64,000 nt of DNA, taken from NCBI GenBank assembly GCA_009784975.1, contig WQXG01000001.1, positions 62,001-126,000 of the forward strand, in the 5' to 3' direction. Positions 1-9,565 of the stretch are shown here, piece after piece. The notes under the pieces were generated by a model. It was not told the DNA's origin, did no database searches, and was given only the letters and a program-made list of their open reading frames with translations. Made by a program: the position numbers and the translations under genes. Position 1 is the first letter of the stretch. Every line of letters begins with the position of its first letter. The stretch is from Treponema sp. GTDB lineage: Bacteria; Spirochaetota; Spirochaetia; Treponematales; Breznakiellaceae.

Positions 1-1
1 A

Positions 2-85
2 ATGCCGGTAATATTATCAGTAGGAAGCAAAAAACATTTAAATGATTGTTTAAAAATACTAGAGTATAAAAAACAATTAAAATAA
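2..85 (+). CDS. possible C-terminal tail of a gene entering from the left edge (..MPVILSVGSKKHLNDCLKILEYKKQLK*)
   Basis: Frame open from the window edge to TAA at 83-85; no identifiable family. Confidence 0.3.
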   Translation: MPVILSVGSKKHLNDCLKILEYKKQLK

Positions 86-219
86 CAGAGAGAACCTCTT
101 CCCCCGTTCGTGTCCGTTCGTGCGGTTTGTGGTAAAAAATTATTCCAAAAAACAGTAAATTTTTATACCCGGCAGCAATAAAAATGCTTATATTCTAAAT
201 ATAAACATAGGAGGAAACC

Positions 220-705
220 ATGAGATACTCAAATGAATTAATAAGCTGGTCTTCAAAATTTGCATGCGGTATAAATCTGATAGATGAGCAGCACAAAGGA
301 TTAGTGAAACTGGTTAACGAAATGTTTAACCATGTAACCGGAAACAATATACAGGAAAATAATTATTTTAACAGAGTCATTAAAGAAGCGGTAGATTATA
401 TAAAGGTGCATTTTGCAACAGAAGAAAAAATAATGCTTGCAACCAATTTTAATGGGTACGCAGAACATAAAAAGAAACATGATTGTTTTGTACTTGCCGT
501 AGTGGAAAATATACGCGATTACAGATACGGAAAACGGGTATCTTTATATTCTTTTACCAAGTTTCTTAAAGAATGGGTTTTAACGCATATAGCGGTAATG
601 GATAAACAGTATTTTGAATACTTAAGAATAATAGCATCCCGCAAGGCAAACGGGAAATTGAGCATTACTTCTGAAGATATAGCATCTGCGCATAAATACG
701 GTTAA
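220..705 (+). CDS. bacteriohemerythrin-family protein
   Basis: Hemerythrin pattern IDEQHKGL...HFATEEKIM...H..KKHDCF...HIAVMDKQY; SD aggagg upstream. Confidence 0.9.
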   Translation: MRYSNELISWSSKFACGINLIDEQHKGLVKLVNEMFNHVTGNNIQENNYFNRVIKEAVDYIKVHFATEEKIMLATNFNGYAEHKKKHDCFVLAVVENIRDYRYGKRVSLYSFTKFLKEWVLTHIAVMDKQYFEYLRIIASRKANGKLSITSEDIASAHKYG

Positions 706-708
706 AGA

Positions 709-1479
709 TTATATATTGATAAGTTTCAGCCAATCGGCGAATAATCTGAAAGGGAGAGCTTTATCCGCCGCGCAGTCAATATATTGAAACTGCCAGCTTA
801 AAAGAGCGCTGTTAAGCATGGAAAAACGGTTTGTTAAAATAAGTACGCCGATAATGATGAGCACACAGCCGCTGATTTTTTTTATTAAGGGCAGTTTTTC
901 ACGAAACCATTTAGCCGGGACAAGGTAACGGTCAAAAAATAATGCCGCAAGGAGAAAGGGGAGCCCGAGCCCAAGAGAGTAAATTGCAAGATATAAAGCG
1001 GCAATTCCTGTTTTGCCGGTTTGACCTGCGAGAAATAATACACCGGCAAGAATAGGACCAATGCAGGGAGTCCATCCGGCGCCAAAAGCGGCTCCGGCAA
1101 GAAACGCGCCGATTAAACTGCGCGGTCTGGCAGTTTGGAGACGTTTTTCATAGTTAAGAATTGCAAGAAAATCAAAAATATAATTTATACCAAGAACTAT
1201 TATAATTATTCCTGCGATTATTTGAATATATTTTCCAGCTCCTCCCATCAGTAAAACAGTAGCAGAGATAATAATACTAAAGATAATGAAAACTACGGTA
1301 AACCCAAGAATAAAGAAGAGGGTAGTAACAACCAGAACAAAACGTTTTTTATCGGTATGTTCCAGGGATGGTATTCCTCCGCCAAGAATGCTGAGGTATG
1401 ACGGAATCAGCGGCAGTACGCATGGGGAAAAAAATGAGAGTAAACCGGCAGCAAAAACCAACAGTATAGAAGGAGCCAT
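709..1479 (-). CDS. ccdA: cytochrome c biogenesis protein CcdA / DsbD-type transmembrane protein
   Basis: MAPSILLVFAAGLLSFFSPCVLPLIPSYLSILGG and GWTPCIGPILA motifs; start trimmed from ORF-track start to internal ATG. Confidence 0.85.
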   Translation of the reverse strand: MAPSILLVFAAGLLSFFSPCVLPLIPSYLSILGGGIPSLEHTDKKRFVLVVTTLFFILGFTVVFIIFSIIISATVLLMGGAGKYIQIIAGIIIIVLGINYIFDFLAILNYEKRLQTARPRSLIGAFLAGAAFGAGWTPCIGPILAGVLFLAGQTGKTGIAALYLAIYSLGLGLPFLLAALFFDRYLVPAKWFREKLPLIKKISGCVLIIIGVLILTNRFSMLNSALLSWQFQYIDCAADKALPFRLFADWLKLINI

Positions 1480-1480
1480 T

Positions 1481-3997
1481 TTATTCCATTGAAAGTGAAT
1501 CCAGTCTTTCCAATGCCCAGTAGGTATATTTGCGAATACGGCTGTCCGGATCATCTTTTAATTTTTCCAGAATATCGCGGCTTGGAGAGGTACCCTTATC
1601 ATTTTTTAGTTTTTCCAGCGCTTTAACTACGCAAACACGCACTTCCTGATCCGGATCTTTTGCGGCAAGAACAAGTCCGCGGAAAGCAGGCAAAGTATCA
1701 AGAAGCGAAAGCAGCATGGCGGCTTCTCGTCTTATTTCTACATTTCTTTTGGAAAGCCTGCGTTTTGTTTCGTCAATATAACCTGTTTCTTCCAGTATTT
1801 TTACAAGATAGGGTTTAAAAGATGAAACATCGTCTTTTAAAATTTCCAGTATCTGCGGCTCGGCTTTTTTGCCCTGCGCTTTAAAAACCGGGATTAATTT
1901 TTCTCTAAGATGAGGTTCTGCATCTTTGAAGATTTCGATTAACTGGGTTATGTCGCGCCTTGTTGTTCTCATTGCAAGAGCTTTTTCCGCATGGATACGG
2001 AAATCTTCAAATGAATCCAGGACGCTTACCAGAATTGAAATACCTTCTGCGCCGGAAGCCTGACCCAATCCTGCGATAACACTTAGCCTAACAACATCGG
2101 TTTCGTTAGGGTTGGCTGTGATAGTTTTTAATATTTCCATTGCGGAGGCATTGCCGTGCTTTGCGATAACTTCTGCGGCGGCAAGACGCACCCTTTCCAC
2201 AGGATCGTGTAACATCGATGTTTCCTGATTAAGAAGTTTTATTTCTCCAAAACCCAAAAGCGCTTTTATGGCAGCAATTCTAACATCAGGATCTACGTCT
2301 TTTAAGGAAGACCTGATTTCCTTCATAAAGGAATCATTTTTAGTTATGGGAAGAATGGTAAATAAAGACGCGCGTATCCGCGCATCGGGAGTAGCGAGCA
2401 GTATTCTTGTTTTTTCTTCGAACATTTCCTGCGGATAATCTGCAATCAGGCGCGCAAACTCATCGGTTTCTTCTGTTGTTAATGTCGGCAGGCTTTCCAG
2501 TATTCTCATTAGACAGAACGGCAAATGCATCCGTCCGAGTATTTTTAAGGCAGAGATTCTTACGATATGGGGATTATCTGCGCGGCTGCCGTTTAGTATA
2601 TTAAATACTTTTGGTAAAATGACATCGGGACTGAAGGTTCCAAGAAGTTTTACAAGTTCTTCCCGCGCCGGAAACGCGGCGTTTTCCAGGTAGCGGAAAA
2701 GAATAGGAGCAAATATAGTTTCTGTTTTATTTGATATTTGCGGAAGAATAAGATTAAGGTAAACAGGATCTGTTTCCCTGCGGTACAATTCTTCTGTGAG
2801 AATTTCAAAAGCTTTATTGTTACCGTTGGCGATAACAGCTTCAAGAGTCTTTGTATAGATTTCTGCAGTTGATGGGTCTGGTTTTTTGCCGCCAAAAAAA
2901 GCGAAAACTTTTTTTTCCAGATAGCAAATATGCTCATAAGTGGTGCCGGTTGCGGCAAGAAGCCGCGCGGCAGAGAGGAGGGGAGCGCCGTCACCTGTGG
3001 GGTAATCTTTTAAAAAGCCGGAAACATTTACATCCAGCGCTTTTTTCAGGAGAGAGGTAGTGTGTTCCAGAGACGTAATATCATCCAGAGTGATTTTTGC
3101 AATTAGCGAGGCAAGCACGCCGCATTTTTCCAGAAATACCGCTGAAGGATAACAAAAAGCCTTGTCGCCGCTTTCCAGCGAAAGCATAGCAAAAGTTCTG
3201 TCTTCCTGGCAGTCAGGATCAAGCAGTTCCAGTACACGCACAGTTTCCTCTTCGTTTAAAGCCGCGTCTTTTGGACAGTAGCGATCCATATATTCTTTTG
3301 TAATGCGTTTGCGCGCTGTTTCGCGTACTTCATACACCGGGTCATGAATTAATTTATCCCACAGAATTACCCATGTTTTTTCCGAATCAAAAGATATGTT
3401 TTCTGTAAGTATTTTTCTTATAAGCGGATGCGGGTCATTGATGCCGTCTTCCATGCTTCTCTCTGTTAACGTTTCCCTGTCCAAAAGCAGAATTTTGTAT
3501 GCAAAATAACGGGCAAACCATTCGGGCTCTCCCGTTAATTCACGTAGCAGAGTACCGGCATCATCATTATTTTCCAGAAGGCATTTTCCGTAAGCAGAAT
3601 CAAATTCTTCGCCTCTGCATGTTTCTGCCAGCAGACGAATTACTTTTTCTTTGCCTTCGTTTAACATCCAGTTATTAAAAACTTTCTGCAGCTGAGGGTA
3701 GCGTCCTGCCGCAATGAATGCCTTAAAAAGATAAAAGCGCGGGCAGTATAAAAGTATACGCTTTAAATCTGACCTGCTGAGCTTGTTTGCCGGGTAATGT
3801 TTTTCGAATATATTTTTGGCTTCTGCTGTTTCAGCATCGTTTTTTGCGTTAATGATTCTGCGCAGACGAAACATGAAAATTCTGGTATGTATCAGCCAGT
3901 TTAAAAAAAGCGCTATAAGAAGCAGTAATCCGGCAGCCGCGATATAAGCCCAAACCGGAACATCAAATCCCAGCAGCGAATTTATAAAATTAATCAT
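1481..3997 (-). CDS. HEAT-repeat protein with one N-terminal TM helix
   Basis: Multiple HEAT-like units (DPDVRIAAIKALLGFGE, DPVERVRLAAAEVIAKHG, DPDQEVRVCVVKALEKL). Confidence 0.8.
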   Translation of the reverse strand: MINFINSLLGFDVPVWAYIAAAGLLLLIALFLNWLIHTRIFMFRLRRIINAKNDAETAEAKNIFEKHYPANKLSRSDLKRILLYCPRFYLFKAFIAAGRYPQLQKVFNNWMLNEGKEKVIRLLAETCRGEEFDSAYGKCLLENNDDAGTLLRELTGEPEWFARYFAYKILLLDRETLTERSMEDGINDPHPLIRKILTENISFDSEKTWVILWDKLIHDPVYEVRETARKRITKEYMDRYCPKDAALNEEETVRVLELLDPDCQEDRTFAMLSLESGDKAFCYPSAVFLEKCGVLASLIAKITLDDITSLEHTTSLLKKALDVNVSGFLKDYPTGDGAPLLSAARLLAATGTTYEHICYLEKKVFAFFGGKKPDPSTAEIYTKTLEAVIANGNNKAFEILTEELYRRETDPVYLNLILPQISNKTETIFAPILFRYLENAAFPAREELVKLLGTFSPDVILPKVFNILNGSRADNPHIVRISALKILGRMHLPFCLMRILESLPTLTTEETDEFARLIADYPQEMFEEKTRILLATPDARIRASLFTILPITKNDSFMKEIRSSLKDVDPDVRIAAIKALLGFGEIKLLNQETSMLHDPVERVRLAAAEVIAKHGNASAMEILKTITANPNETDVVRLSVIAGLGQASGAEGISILVSVLDSFEDFRIHAEKALAMRTTRRDITQLIEIFKDAEPHLREKLIPVFKAQGKKAEPQILEILKDDVSSFKPYLVKILEETGYIDETKRRLSKRNVEIRREAAMLLSLLDTLPAFRGLVLAAKDPDQEVRVCVVKALEKLKNDKGTSPSRDILEKLKDDPDSRIRKYTYWALERLDSLSME

Positions 3998-4012
3998 TGT
4001 ACACCTCTCTTT

Positions 4013-5641
4013 TTATTTTGTTCCAATTACATTATATATTTTTATGGCTTTTTCCTTGCCTTTCACCTTGACTGCAGGTCTTTCTTCGAAACGGAAAAGA
4101 TCTCCCAGCTGATTCCGCGTTGACTGGGAAATAATAACTTCGTCCGGTCCTGCAACGCCTTCAAGCCGGGCTGCAAGATTGACTGTGTCGCCGATAACCG
4201 AATAATCCATTCGCTGCATGCTGCCAAGATTTCCGGCAACAAGCGGACCTGTATTGATTCCTATTCCTACGCGCAAGCGTGATGCGACATTGCGGAAAAA
4301 CTTTCTTTTTGTAGACCTTACCATTTCCTGAATGGCAAGAGCGCAGTTAACAGCGTTAAAAGCATCGTCTTTTTCCGGCAGCATGGGAACGCCCCATACA
4401 GCCATTATGCAGTCGCCTATAAATTTGTCAATGTAGCCTTTGTATTTCATTACATTTTCTACGGCTTCGCTGAAGTATTCGTTCAGGATTTCTACAATTG
4501 CTTCCGGTTCACGGCTTTCCGAAAAACTTGTATAGCCGCGTATATCGGCAAAAAACACGGTAGCGTCTCTTTTGTCTCCTCCAAGCTTTACTTTATCGGG
4601 AGTCGCAATGAGGTTTTCTATTACATCACTGGACATATAACGGCAGAACATATCCTTGATTATTCGCCTTTCTTCTGTTACCGCCTGCACGGTGTTTTTT
4701 AATTCTTTTTCGCGGGTCTGGTTTGTAAAAAGAAGAGTAAGCCCCTCTTTTTTGCCGCGCGGCGATTTAAGAGGAGAAACATTCAGGGAATAATCCAGTT
4801 CTTTTTCCCCCTTGCGGTAGATGCCTTCCAGCCCAAGTATTTCATTTCCTTCTTCCAGGCTATTGGAAATATTTTTTAAAGTGTTGGAAGAAAGCGCTCC
4901 TTTAAAAATATTTTCCAGGCTGCGTCCAAGATCGTCTTCTTTTAATCCCATGGCGTGCGCTGCAGGTTCGTTAAAATAGTAAATTAATCCTTGAGCGTCT
5001 GTCGTTACTACCATGTTTGTCATGGAGTTAAAGACATTTTCCTGATACCGTTCAAGCGAGTCGATTTTTTTGGAAGATTCCCGCGTTTCATCAAAGAGGC
5101 GGGAAGTTTGCATGGCTCCGGCTGCAAGTTTTGTATAACATTCCATAAAGTGAAAACGGTGGCGGTTAAAAAAACATTGCTTTTTGGATCCGGCAAATAA
5201 AACGCCGATTTCGCGGGGCGGGCTTACGATCGGAAGAGCCATTCCGCTCTTCATTTCCTGATTGATAAGGATTTCCTGTAAAAACCTGGTCATCGCCGCC
5301 TGCGAACGGTCAGGGGAGGTTATTGTCTTATTGTTAAAGATTAAGGCTTCCTGACATTCGCGCATAAAAAGGACAAGCTCGCTTGAGCCGGAGATTATTT
5401 CCGGGACGGGATACCTTCCCCTTTTAAACATCAATTTAAGGTCGCTTTTACGTTCCTGCGGGTTTTGCAGGATATAAAATGCGCAAAGATCCGATCTTGA
5501 AATATCCTGAGCCTGCTCCACAAAAGTATTAACAAGGTCTTTAAAGTTTTTCTCCCGCGCCAATAATGCTCCGGCACGCACCAAATCCTGGTCTGTCGGC
5601 AGGGAGGAATTTTCTGCAGGAGTATTTATAGGAGATTTCAT
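4013..5641 (-). CDS. GAF/PAS-domain class III adenylate/guanylate cyclase
   Basis: ATVFFADIRGYTSFSE, DKFIGDCIMAVWG, GIGINTGPLVAGNLGS, YSVIGDTVNLAARLEG motifs; N-terminal GAF- and PAS-like regions. Confidence 0.9.
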   Translation of the reverse strand: MKSPINTPAENSSLPTDQDLVRAGALLAREKNFKDLVNTFVEQAQDISRSDLCAFYILQNPQERKSDLKLMFKRGRYPVPEIISGSSELVLFMRECQEALIFNNKTITSPDRSQAAMTRFLQEILINQEMKSGMALPIVSPPREIGVLFAGSKKQCFFNRHRFHFMECYTKLAAGAMQTSRLFDETRESSKKIDSLERYQENVFNSMTNMVVTTDAQGLIYYFNEPAAHAMGLKEDDLGRSLENIFKGALSSNTLKNISNSLEEGNEILGLEGIYRKGEKELDYSLNVSPLKSPRGKKEGLTLLFTNQTREKELKNTVQAVTEERRIIKDMFCRYMSSDVIENLIATPDKVKLGGDKRDATVFFADIRGYTSFSESREPEAIVEILNEYFSEAVENVMKYKGYIDKFIGDCIMAVWGVPMLPEKDDAFNAVNCALAIQEMVRSTKRKFFRNVASRLRVGIGINTGPLVAGNLGSMQRMDYSVIGDTVNLAARLEGVAGPDEVIISQSTRNQLGDLFRFEERPAVKVKGKEKAIKIYNVIGTK

Positions 5642-5697
5642 ATTGGATATTATTATAACATTATTTCTTATGATTGACCAGCATTTGTTTTTAAATT

Positions 5698-5738
5698 AAA
5701 ACCGCAGAGGCACGGAGGACCGTATTCTCTGCGGTTTT
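5698..5738. terminator. bidirectional-looking intrinsic terminator
   Basis: 12-bp stem aaaaccgcagag / ctctgcggtttt flanked by A/T runs, 3' of the 5772-6239 gene (minus strand). Confidence 0.7.
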
Positions 5739-5747
5739 TGTCTCGAA

Positions 5748-5781
5748 CGGCATATGCCTAGCGGCAGATGCCTAGCGGCAT
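5748..5781. repeat. 14-bp tandem repeat (cggcatatgcctag / cggcagatgcctag / cggcat..)
   Basis: Direct reading; two full units plus a partial one overlapping the 3' end of the 5772 gene. Confidence 0.7.
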
Positions 5782-6239
5782 TTACACTTGCTCTGCTTGT
5801 TCCTTGGGCTATGATGATTCAAATTACGTCTCTGTCCCTGATTACCCCTTGAACTAAGCTCCTGCCTTTGCCGGCGATCCAGCGTGTTGTTTCCAAAAGC
5901 AGGCGTTCTGCTGCTGTTTGCCGGAAAATCGTATGTCCGCCCTTCAATTGTCACTTTTACCGGCTGGATAAAGTTTCTGAATCGGGTTCCCTCTACAGAA
6001 ACATTTGCTCCTTCGCGCAGTCCGTTAATAAATCCGATAAAGCGATTCAGCATGGGAACATAGTGAACATTATCGCCTTCACCCTGAATGGCGACAATAC
6101 CTCTTTCCAGTTTTAAGGTACCGCTTACTGTTACATTATTGTTTTCCCGCTGACGATTACCCTGATTGCTCCTGTTTTGGGCAAAAACACTGCCTGTGAG
6201 TATTGCTGCAATAAGCAAAAATAACACTAATTTTTTCAC
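5772..6239 (-). CDS. secreted hypothetical protein (signal peptide)
   Basis: MKKLVLFLLIAAILTGSVFAQ signal peptide; OB-fold-like remainder not confidently assigned. Confidence 0.65.
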   Translation of the reverse strand: MKKLVLFLLIAAILTGSVFAQNRSNQGNRQRENNNVTVSGTLKLERGIVAIQGEGDNVHYVPMLNRFIGFINGLREGANVSVEGTRFRNFIQPVKVTIEGRTYDFPANSSRTPAFGNNTLDRRQRQELSSRGNQGQRRNLNHHSPRNKQSKCKCR

Positions 6240-6326
6240 AACCTAACCTCCAAAAATTGTAATGCAATTTAACAATTGCTTATACCAATATAACCAAAGA
6301 CAGATAATTGTGTTACACTTAATCAA

Positions 6327-6833
6327 ATGAAAAAATACCATATTTATAAAGGCAAATTTTGTAACCTTTTCATTGCAGAGGACAACGGTGCTATCTGCGA
6401 CTTAAAGTCGATCGGCGTTTTCTCCATTAAAAGCAAAATGAAAAACAAGCAGGATTTTGAGCTTGCCGAAACTCCTTTAATTAAGAAAGCGGCTGAACAG
6501 CTGGAAGAATATTTTAACGGAAAGCGAAAGGTTTTTGATCTTCCGCTTGTTTTGCAGGGGACGGATTTTCAGGTGAAAATATGGAAAGCGCTTCAAAGGA
6601 TACCTTACGGTGAAACCCGCAGTTACGGAGAAATTGCCGCAATGACAGGTAATCCAAAAGCAAGCCGCGCTGTCGGAATGGCAAATAACCGCAATCCAAT
6701 AGCAATTATCGTTCCGTGTCACAGGGTAATAGGCAGCAATGGTAAATTAATCGGCTATGCCGGAGGGCTGGAATTAAAGCAGCAGCTTCTGGATTTGGAA
6801 AGTTCTAACCGTGCTGGGCAGAAAGCGAAATAA
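6327..6833 (+). CDS. ogt: methylated-DNA--[protein]-cysteine S-methyltransferase
   Basis: IPYGETRSYGEIA, RAVGMANNRNPIAIIVPCHRVIG active-site motif. Confidence 0.95.
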   Translation: MKKYHIYKGKFCNLFIAEDNGAICDLKSIGVFSIKSKMKNKQDFELAETPLIKKAAEQLEEYFNGKRKVFDLPLVLQGTDFQVKIWKALQRIPYGETRSYGEIAAMTGNPKASRAVGMANNRNPIAIIVPCHRVIGSNGKLIGYAGGLELKQQLLDLESSNRAGQKAK

Positions 6834-8592
6834 GCGAGACAAACAGCAGCAAGGCAATAGTAACAATAAATATAATTAGTGCAGGTAAAAAACCAAAACT
6901 TAGAATTAACCATATACCCAAAGTATTAAAAACTGCCCTGTACAGGAAAACAAAGCCATGAAAAATAATTGGCAGGATGGGCAGCAGTAATATAAAAAGA
7001 TAACGTGGCTTTGTTTTTGCCCGGTAACGCCATGCAACAATTATTACAAAAACAGCCATTGGAAGGAAAAACAGCGCGGCTCCCAGACGATTTAAAATTT
7101 CTGCCTGAAAAATCTGAGAAATATATCCTGCAGTTTCCAGTTTTCTGGAAGCGTTTAAAAGTTCATTAACCTGAAGATTGGGTAATCCGCGCCTTACATG
7201 AGAGATAAGCAGAAAATCTTCATAACTAATATCCAGCAGTATTCCGCCTGCATTTTCCCTTCCTGTCAGCCATTCGCCCCTAACTCCTTTTTCCTCGTTA
7301 TTGCGATCCAGCGCATGGGTCAGAATAAGCAGCTGATGTTTTTCGTTTACTGTAAAGGGAATAATTTTTGCGTAATTTGCCCTTATGTTTTCATTCAGCC
7401 TGTTAAGCGCATCGAATCTCATAAACTCGAGACCCATGCCATAGGCAACATCTTCAGATGCTGTAAGTGTGGAAAAACGCATTACTGTTCTTCCGTTTCC
7501 GGCGGGCAGGGAGAACAATGCGCCGTTAATTATTTCTCCGAGTGTTAAATCAATCTCATCAATAAAAAACGCGGTTTTAATGGCGCCCTGTTCGCTTGCT
7601 GCAAGAAATTTTGTTACATCGGGATCATCGGGAGTAAGGGTGATTAATTCCTGAAAAATGTAAAATGCTTCTATCCATTTTTGCGCATTCATTGCCTGAT
7701 ACCCGGCAATTTTCATGTTGTGAAGTTCATGGAGCCGCTCTTCTCTGCGGTTCGGCGCCTGGGATGCAATCATGTTCCAGGATTCGCTTGCCAGTCTTGC
7801 GGCACCGGCTTGCTGCGCGCTGCCTTCCGGAGCAAGTCTTGCTCCAAGGTTTGCCAGCCAGTGAGCTTCATAATAGCGTTTGTCATTAAAAGCAATTCTG
7901 CTCATGGTAATAGCTTCGGTAGCGTCTATTTCCTGATCTTCAGATAACGCAAATCCTGTTTGTATATACTGGGGCTGCGAATGCCGTCCGCTTCTTAGTA
8001 ATGCAGCTCTTGCGCGCGCCCTTTCTTCGGTTTCTTCGAAATACCGTTCTTCAAGATTTATGGCAATTTTATCTTTGGCATCGGCTAAATCCTTGTTGTT
8101 GTGCCAAATGCGATCGCAAATTTTTAAAAATTGGGCGGCATCCTGCCATTCTCCCGCATCTATTTTTTCATAAACATTTTTTCTTGCAAGCTGATACAAT
8201 TCGCCGCTGAACCTGTAATTCTCTTCCTGATTTTTTACCATAGGCATAGCAAAGAAGAAAATTATTCCGTAAACAACCGCGGCGCAAATTGCGGTTATTA
8301 CAGAAACCATCAATCGTTTAAAAAATACTTCCGAAAAACTTTGATAGTTTTCTTCAAACGCAGCAAGTCCAAAAGGGATAACCAGCGCAGAAAAAGCAAG
8401 AGCAGGAAACAGATTAAAAACTTCCAATACACCCTGTATTAAACGCCAGCTGCGGGAATAGATTAATAAAGGCGCTTCGGTTCCCGGAAAAATAAAACGG
8501 AAAATCATTATTAAAAGCGAGGATACAAGCACATAAATAATAAATATAAACTGCGGGGAGCGCAGTTTTTCCAGGTTAATTGTCATCGTCAA
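6805..8592 (-). CDS. conserved multi-pass membrane protein with central helical/TPR-like region, unknown function
   Basis: N- and C-terminal TM segments; long ORF; overlaps 8576-9475 start (translational coupling). Confidence 0.7.
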   Translation of the reverse strand: MTMTINLEKLRSPQFIFIIYVLVSSLLIMIFRFIFPGTEAPLLIYSRSWRLIQGVLEVFNLFPALAFSALVIPFGLAAFEENYQSFSEVFFKRLMVSVITAICAAVVYGIIFFFAMPMVKNQEENYRFSGELYQLARKNVYEKIDAGEWQDAAQFLKICDRIWHNNKDLADAKDKIAINLEERYFEETEERARARAALLRSGRHSQPQYIQTGFALSEDQEIDATEAITMSRIAFNDKRYYEAHWLANLGARLAPEGSAQQAGAARLASESWNMIASQAPNRREERLHELHNMKIAGYQAMNAQKWIEAFYIFQELITLTPDDPDVTKFLAASEQGAIKTAFFIDEIDLTLGEIINGALFSLPAGNGRTVMRFSTLTASEDVAYGMGLEFMRFDALNRLNENIRANYAKIIPFTVNEKHQLLILTHALDRNNEEKGVRGEWLTGRENAGGILLDISYEDFLLISHVRRGLPNLQVNELLNASRKLETAGYISQIFQAEILNRLGAALFFLPMAVFVIIVAWRYRAKTKPRYLFILLLPILPIIFHGFVFLYRAVFNTLGIWLILSFGFLPALIIFIVTIALLLFVSLISLSAQHG

Positions 8593-9475
8593 CCCGCCTT
8601 TTTACTGCATAAACCAAAAATGAATAAAGATGAATCAGCAATCCGACACCTGTGAAGAATATCGGGATGGCAAGATCAATCTGCAGCTTGTTGTCCAGGA
8701 AAGAACCGATTATTTCCTGCATCTCCGGAGTGTTAAAAAATGTTACAAGCGCAAGAATACCGCGGAAAGCAAGAGTTGCAAGAAAAAGATTGGCAAGAGG
8801 CCAGACGCTGAATTTTATTGCAAAGCCCAGGGAGCATAACAGGAAGATTATGGAACCTGAATAAATTAAATACGGAAAAAAACCTTCTGCGAATTTACGC
8901 TGGAACATCTGCGCATTAATTCTGATATCTACTGCAACGCTTTCCAAAAACCATGGGGTATCATCTCCAAAGGGAACCGGCGGAAGCATTGTGCGCCCAC
9001 GGTCAGACGCTGCAGATTCATGAAAAACCAGCGGCTGATTCGGGATTGCCATTACCCTGGGCCCAAGCGGGTCTGCCGTTCCTTCCAGGAGGACAACCGA
9101 AGAAAGGATCAACCCTTTTTCTCCAAGCTGGACTCCGCTAACCTGTGCAGGCGGTACAGATTTCCATTGTTCCAAAGCAAAGGAAATGCCGAAACAAAAT
9201 GCAAACGACAGCCCCATTACAAAAATTATCGATATTAACGGAAAATATCTTTTTCTTACTATATAATTTAATGTTATAAGTATTGATGAAAACAGCGTCA
9301 GCGACATTGCCCAATGGGCGGCGGCTATTATCAATGTAAGAGTAGTTTCCGGTTTTGCAGGCAGAATTTTTGCCCACTCAACCCGTAAAGTCAGAAACTT
9401 TAAACTCGTTACTGCCGCGAAAATGATGATAAAAGTTAGGCTAAAAAAAAGCACTAGCTTGACTAAATTCCTCAC
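8576..9475 (-). CDS. multi-pass membrane protein, unknown function
   Basis: Several TM segments; operon with downstream 6805 gene. Confidence 0.7.
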   Translation of the reverse strand: MRNLVKLVLFFSLTFIIIFAAVTSLKFLTLRVEWAKILPAKPETTLTLIIAAAHWAMSLTLFSSILITLNYIVRKRYFPLISIIFVMGLSFAFCFGISFALEQWKSVPPAQVSGVQLGEKGLILSSVVLLEGTADPLGPRVMAIPNQPLVFHESAASDRGRTMLPPVPFGDDTPWFLESVAVDIRINAQMFQRKFAEGFFPYLIYSGSIIFLLCSLGFAIKFSVWPLANLFLATLAFRGILALVTFFNTPEMQEIIGSFLDNKLQIDLAIPIFFTGVGLLIHLYSFLVYAVKRRVDDDN

Positions 9476-9565
9476 AATTAAAGATTATCATGTCACGAAC
9501 TCCAGTGCAAGTGCCTCCCCACAGGAACATGTTGAGTAAAAAACAAAAAAACGCCATAATTAGGC

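Noticed and set aside
9476-9565. Possible small RNA (e.g. SRP RNA) upstream of gpsA/ffh
   Set aside because: No GGAAG-tetraloop/domain IV signature of bacterial SRP RNA; only a weak catgt...acatg inverted repeat
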